Assembly (NCBI GenBank): GCA_030149965.1
Contig: JASLHB010000024.1
Span: 1 to 27,501 of the forward strand
Length of the DNA: 27,501 nt
Direction: 5' to 3'
From: Wohlfahrtiimonas sp.
Lineage (GTDB): Bacteria > Pseudomonadota > Gammaproteobacteria > Cardiobacteriales > Wohlfahrtiimonadaceae
Made by a program: the position numbers and the translations under genes. Below are positions 22,721-27,501 of this stretch, piece after piece (the stretch's first letter is position 1; each line of letters starts with the position of its first letter). The notes under the pieces were generated by a model. It was not told the origin of the DNA and did no database searches. It saw only the letters and a program-made list of their open reading frames with translations.

Positions 22721-24169
22721 TTACATAATCAATGTTGGTGCTAAGCCCAACAATACAATCAATAACACGTTTACAGAGAAAATTGTACGTGAACCGATGC
22801 AATTTGTAATGGAGATATTTGCATTGTCATCTTGTTGATCAAAGAACATCACTTTGATGATGCGTAAGTAGTAGAATAAGCCAACTACTGATGCCAACAA
22901 ACCAATGATTACTAAGAAGCCATAACTTGCATTGTAAGCATTTTGCAATACGAATAATTTTGCAAAGAAGCCCACAAATGGAGGAATGCCGCCCATTGAT
23001 AACATGATCAATGCCATCAATACACCTAAGTAACCATGTTGACGACCAAAACCTTTCAAATCAGAAATATTTTGGATTGATTGACCATCTTTATTCACTA
23101 ACAAAATGAAGCCAAACGCTGCTGTTGTTGTAAATGCATAAGTTGTCGCATAGAAATATGCTGCTGATGGAATACCGCTATTATTGCCTGCAAATAAACC
23201 TAACAACATGAAACCTGCATGCGATACAGCTGAATAACCCAACATACGGCGAAGGTTCGTTTGGCGAAGTGCCACAAAGTTACCAATGATGAATGATAAT
23301 ACTGCAACGATTGCTAACATTTGTTCCCATTGTAGTGTTACTTGTGCGCCCGCAACTTTCAACAATGAATAAGCCATGCTGATTGCTGCGATCTTTGGTG
23401 CTGCACCAATGAACATTGCAACTGGTGCTGGTGCACCTTCGTACACATCTGGCACCCAAGAATGGAACGGTGCAGCACCCAATTTGAATGCAATACCCAC
23501 AACAATGAATACCAATGAGAATGTCAAAATTAAGATGTTTTGATCAAAGTTTTGAGAAGCTAATGCCACCATTGCTTTGCCAATAGTTTCTAAATTTAAC
23601 GATTGACCAATACCATATAATAAAGCCATACCGAACAATAAAATCGCAGATGCCATTGCACCCATTACGAAATATTTCATTGCAGCTTCTGTTGCTTTGC
23701 CATCTTTACGATTGAAAGCCACTAATGCATACATTGGCAATGACATTAACTCTAAACCTAAATACACCATCAACAATGTATTCGCTGAAACCAATACCAA
23801 CATACCGATCGTTGATAATAAGATCAAAATGTAATATTCAGACTGGTTTAAGTTAGATTCTGATAATTTTGGGAAACTATAGATCAAGCCCAATAATACA
23901 ACCAATAAGATTGCACTTTTGAGTTGTCCATTCGTGCTATTCACAACGATTTCGCTATTCCAAAAATACTGATTTTCTAATCCCGATGGAACCATCGTTA
24001 ACAATAAAACAAATGCCACTAAAATTGAAGCCATGCTAAAAAGATGGATCGTCATAATGCGACTTTGCTTACTAAAACATTCCAATAACAGGACGCCAAT
24101 CACTGCAATTGTCAGAACTAATTCCGGCAAGATTGCAATAAAGTCCATTGAAGTTAATCCGCTACTCAT
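22721..24169 (-). CDS. nuoN: NADH-quinone oxidoreductase subunit N
   Basis: NuoN is one of the three antiporter-like proton-pumping subunits in the membrane arm of complex I. The 482-residue protein has about 14 hydrophobic helices, YLGLELMSLPMYALVAFNR with the TM5 glutamate, FKLGAAPFHSWVPDVYEGAPAPV with the key lysine and histidine, and LRRMLGYSAVSHAGFMLLG. E. coli NuoN has 485 residues. The preferred start is the ATG at 24169; a later Met at position 8 gives a slightly shorter protein. It follows nuoM by 16 nt. Confidence 0.96.
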   Translation of the reverse strand: MSSGLTSMDFIAILPELVLTIAVIGVLLLECFSKQSRIMTIHLFSMASILVAFVLLLTMVPSGLENQYFWNSEIVVNSTNGQLKSAILLVVLLGLIYSFPKLSESNLNQSEYYILILLSTIGMLVLVSANTLLMVYLGLELMSLPMYALVAFNRKDGKATEAAMKYFVMGAMASAILLFGMALLYGIGQSLNLETIGKAMVALASQNFDQNILILTFSLVFIVVGIAFKLGAAPFHSWVPDVYEGAPAPVAMFIGAAPKIAAISMAYSLLKVAGAQVTLQWEQMLAIVAVLSFIIGNFVALRQTNLRRMLGYSAVSHAGFMLLGLFAGNNSGIPSAAYFYATTYAFTTTAAFGFILLVNKDGQSIQNISDLKGFGRQHGYLGVLMALIMLSMGGIPPFVGFFAKLFVLQNAYNASYGFLVIIGLLASVVGLFYYLRIIKVMFFDQQDDNANISITNCIGSRTIFSVNVLLIVLLGLAPTLIM

Positions 24170-24185
24170 AATGATTTAATCCTTT

Positions 24186-25706
24186 CTATGGCTGACCAAT
24201 GATTGTAATATTTGTTAAGAGGTGATCAATTGAAGCCTGCATAACATTAGCGAGTGGCGCTGGCCATACACCCAATAAAACAATAAAGATTGCTAAAATT
24301 GCTAACAAGAAATATTCGCGAGAATTGATATCTTTTAACTCTTTCACATGCTGATGCACTGCTTCACCTAAGATTACACGTTTTGTTAACCATAAATTGT
24401 AAGCTGCGCTCAAGATCAATGATGTTGCCACTGCGATTGTGATGTAGATACCGTAATGGAAGCTCGCCAATAATACCCAGAACTCGCCGATGAAACCTGA
24501 TGTACCTGGTAAACCTGAGTTTGCCATTGCAAAGAAGATGAAGAATGCACCGAAGATTGGCATACGATTAATCACACCGCCGTAATCTGCAATTTCACGT
24601 GAATGAACACGATCATATAACACACCGATGGATAAGAACATCGCCGCTGATACGAAACCATGTGAAATCATCTGCATCATACCGCCTTGAATTGCCATTT
24701 GGTTAGCTGCCAATGGTGCATCTGTAAATGCAACTGGCAACACGAAACCTAATGTCACAAAACCCATATGCGCGATCGATGAGTAAGCAATCAATTTTTT
24801 CATATCTTTCTGTGCTAAAGCAACGAAAGAAATATAAATGATTGCGATGATGCTCATTGCGATGATCATTGGTGCAAAGAATGCAATACCTTCAGGTACG
24901 ATTGGCAACATGAAACGTAAGAAGCCATAACCACCAATTTTCAATGTAATCGCTGCCAAGATCACAGAACCACCTGTAGGTGCTTCAACGTGTGCTGAAG
25001 GCAACCATGTGTGAACTGGCCACATTGGTACTTTTACCGCAAAACCTGCTAAGAATGCTAACAACAACCATTTTTGCTGTGATAATGTTAGATCTAAGTG
25101 CGAAAATGCTTCGATACCAAATGTTTGACCATTGGATTGCAAGTACAAATAGATGATTGCAACCAATAAGAAGATTGAACCCAAAAATGTGTACAAGAAG
25201 AATTTCAATGCTGCTTGAACTCGGTTCGGGCCGCCCCAAATACCGATGATCAAAAACATTGGAATCAACATTGCTTCAAAGAATACATAGAACAACACTG
25301 AATCCATTGCTGCAAATACACCGTTCATCAAACCGGCCATGATTAAGAATGCACCAAAATATTGATGACGTTTATACGTAATCACATCCCAACCAGCAAT
25401 CACAACTATCACTGTCATGAAGCTTGTGAGCAAGATGAATGGCATAGATAAACCATCAACACCCAAATGATAGTTGATGTTCAATGCTGGAACCCAAGAT
25501 TTCAGCTCCACAAATTGCATTGCATATGTCTCTGTATTAAACAAACCATACAATGGTAATGACACAGCTAATGTCACAATACTCGCTGCCAATGCAAACA
25601 TTCTCACACGGCAAGCATTTTTATCGCCAATGAGCAGTGTTGCGATCCCTGTGATGATCGGGACCCAAATTACTAAACTCAACCAAGGCATATTTTCGAT
25701 ACTCAT
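24186..25706 (-). CDS. nuoM: NADH-quinone oxidoreductase subunit M
   Basis: NuoM is a proton-pumping membrane subunit of complex I. The protein has about 14 helices with LFYVFFEAMLIPMFLIIGIW (the essential TM5 Glu), FAVKVPMWPVHTWLPSAHVEAP (TM7 Lys region) and KKLIAYSSIAHMGFVTLG. Three tandem Met codons occur at the start (25712, 25709, 25706); AAGGA lies seven bases before the third, which I chose (506 residues, with the TM5 Glu at 144 as in E. coli NuoM). It follows nuoL closely and is coupled with nuoN. Confidence 0.96.
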   Translation of the reverse strand: MSIENMPWLSLVIWVPIITGIATLLIGDKNACRVRMFALAASIVTLAVSLPLYGLFNTETYAMQFVELKSWVPALNINYHLGVDGLSMPFILLTSFMTVIVVIAGWDVITYKRHQYFGAFLIMAGLMNGVFAAMDSVLFYVFFEAMLIPMFLIIGIWGGPNRVQAALKFFLYTFLGSIFLLVAIIYLYLQSNGQTFGIEAFSHLDLTLSQQKWLLLAFLAGFAVKVPMWPVHTWLPSAHVEAPTGGSVILAAITLKIGGYGFLRFMLPIVPEGIAFFAPMIIAMSIIAIIYISFVALAQKDMKKLIAYSSIAHMGFVTLGFVLPVAFTDAPLAANQMAIQGGMMQMISHGFVSAAMFLSIGVLYDRVHSREIADYGGVINRMPIFGAFFIFFAMANSGLPGTSGFIGEFWVLLASFHYGIYITIAVATSLILSAAYNLWLTKRVILGEAVHQHVKELKDINSREYFLLAILAIFIVLLGVWPAPLANVMQASIDHLLTNITIIGQP

Positions 25707-25716
25707 CATCATGTCC

Positions 25717-27501
<1,785 letters not shown>

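Overview
The window is a stretch of bacterial chromosome with low GC content (roughly 38-40% by eye). The gene set points to a gammaproteobacterium: EttA and TsaB at the left edge, a yhiI-rbbA-yhhJ exporter of the Escherichia coli type, QueG, CoaD, UvrC, RmuC, a type IV pilin and a 14-subunit-type complex I operon. A small-genome, AT-rich lineage such as the Cardiobacteriales (Ignatzschineria/Wohlfahrtiimonas-like) would fit, but that is a guess from gene content only. No tRNA, rRNA, insertion sequence, integrase, phage gene or CRISPR array was found, so this looks like ordinary core chromosome with a few poorly known genes mixed in.

Layout from left to right. (1) 1-2854, minus strand: ettA, a 57-residue CHCC zinc-finger protein missed by simple ORF calling, and tsaB, ending at a bidirectional-looking terminator at 228-258. 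(2) 3089-8582, plus strand: a four-gene operon of membrane-fusion protein (yhiI), double-ATPase/permease (rbbA), second permease (yhhJ) and a short FRG-domain-like protein, closed by a palindromic terminator shared with the convergent pilin gene. (3) 8618-10836, minus strand: type IV pilin, queG and coaD. (4) 10881-11642, plus strand: a BioC/NDUFAF5-like methyltransferase with a degraded cofactor motif; a 13-bp-stem terminator separates it from a convergent uncharacterised gene (11703-12215, minus). (5) 12366-17435, plus strand: an A-type Fe-S carrier, an asparagine-synthase-like amidotransferase that resembles the N-acetylglutaminylglutamine amidotransferases, uvrC, a TPM-domain membrane protein and an ABM-domain monooxygenase. 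A possible small RNA with its own -10 box and terminator follows (17452-17599). (6) 17693-27501, minus strand: nuoL (cut by the right edge), nuoM, nuoN, mogA, rmuC, an uncharacterised gene, a pabB-pabC fusion and pabA, all closely spaced.

How the genes work together. nuoLMN supply the proton-pumping arm of NADH dehydrogenase. pabA with the fused pabBC forms a complete chorismate-to-p-aminobenzoate route for folate in two adjacent genes. yhiI-rbbA-yhhJ would form a single tripartite-type exporter together with an outer-membrane channel encoded elsewhere. TsaB and QueG both serve tRNA modification. The most interesting points are the compact FRG-like protein with a perfect 25-bp palindrome near its start codon, the methyltransferase that has lost its glycine-rich SAM loop, two uncharacterised proteins in different parts of the window that look like distant relatives, an inverted repeat lying on the -10 box of the Fe-S carrier gene, and the possible small RNA. 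No clearly new multi-gene system was evident.
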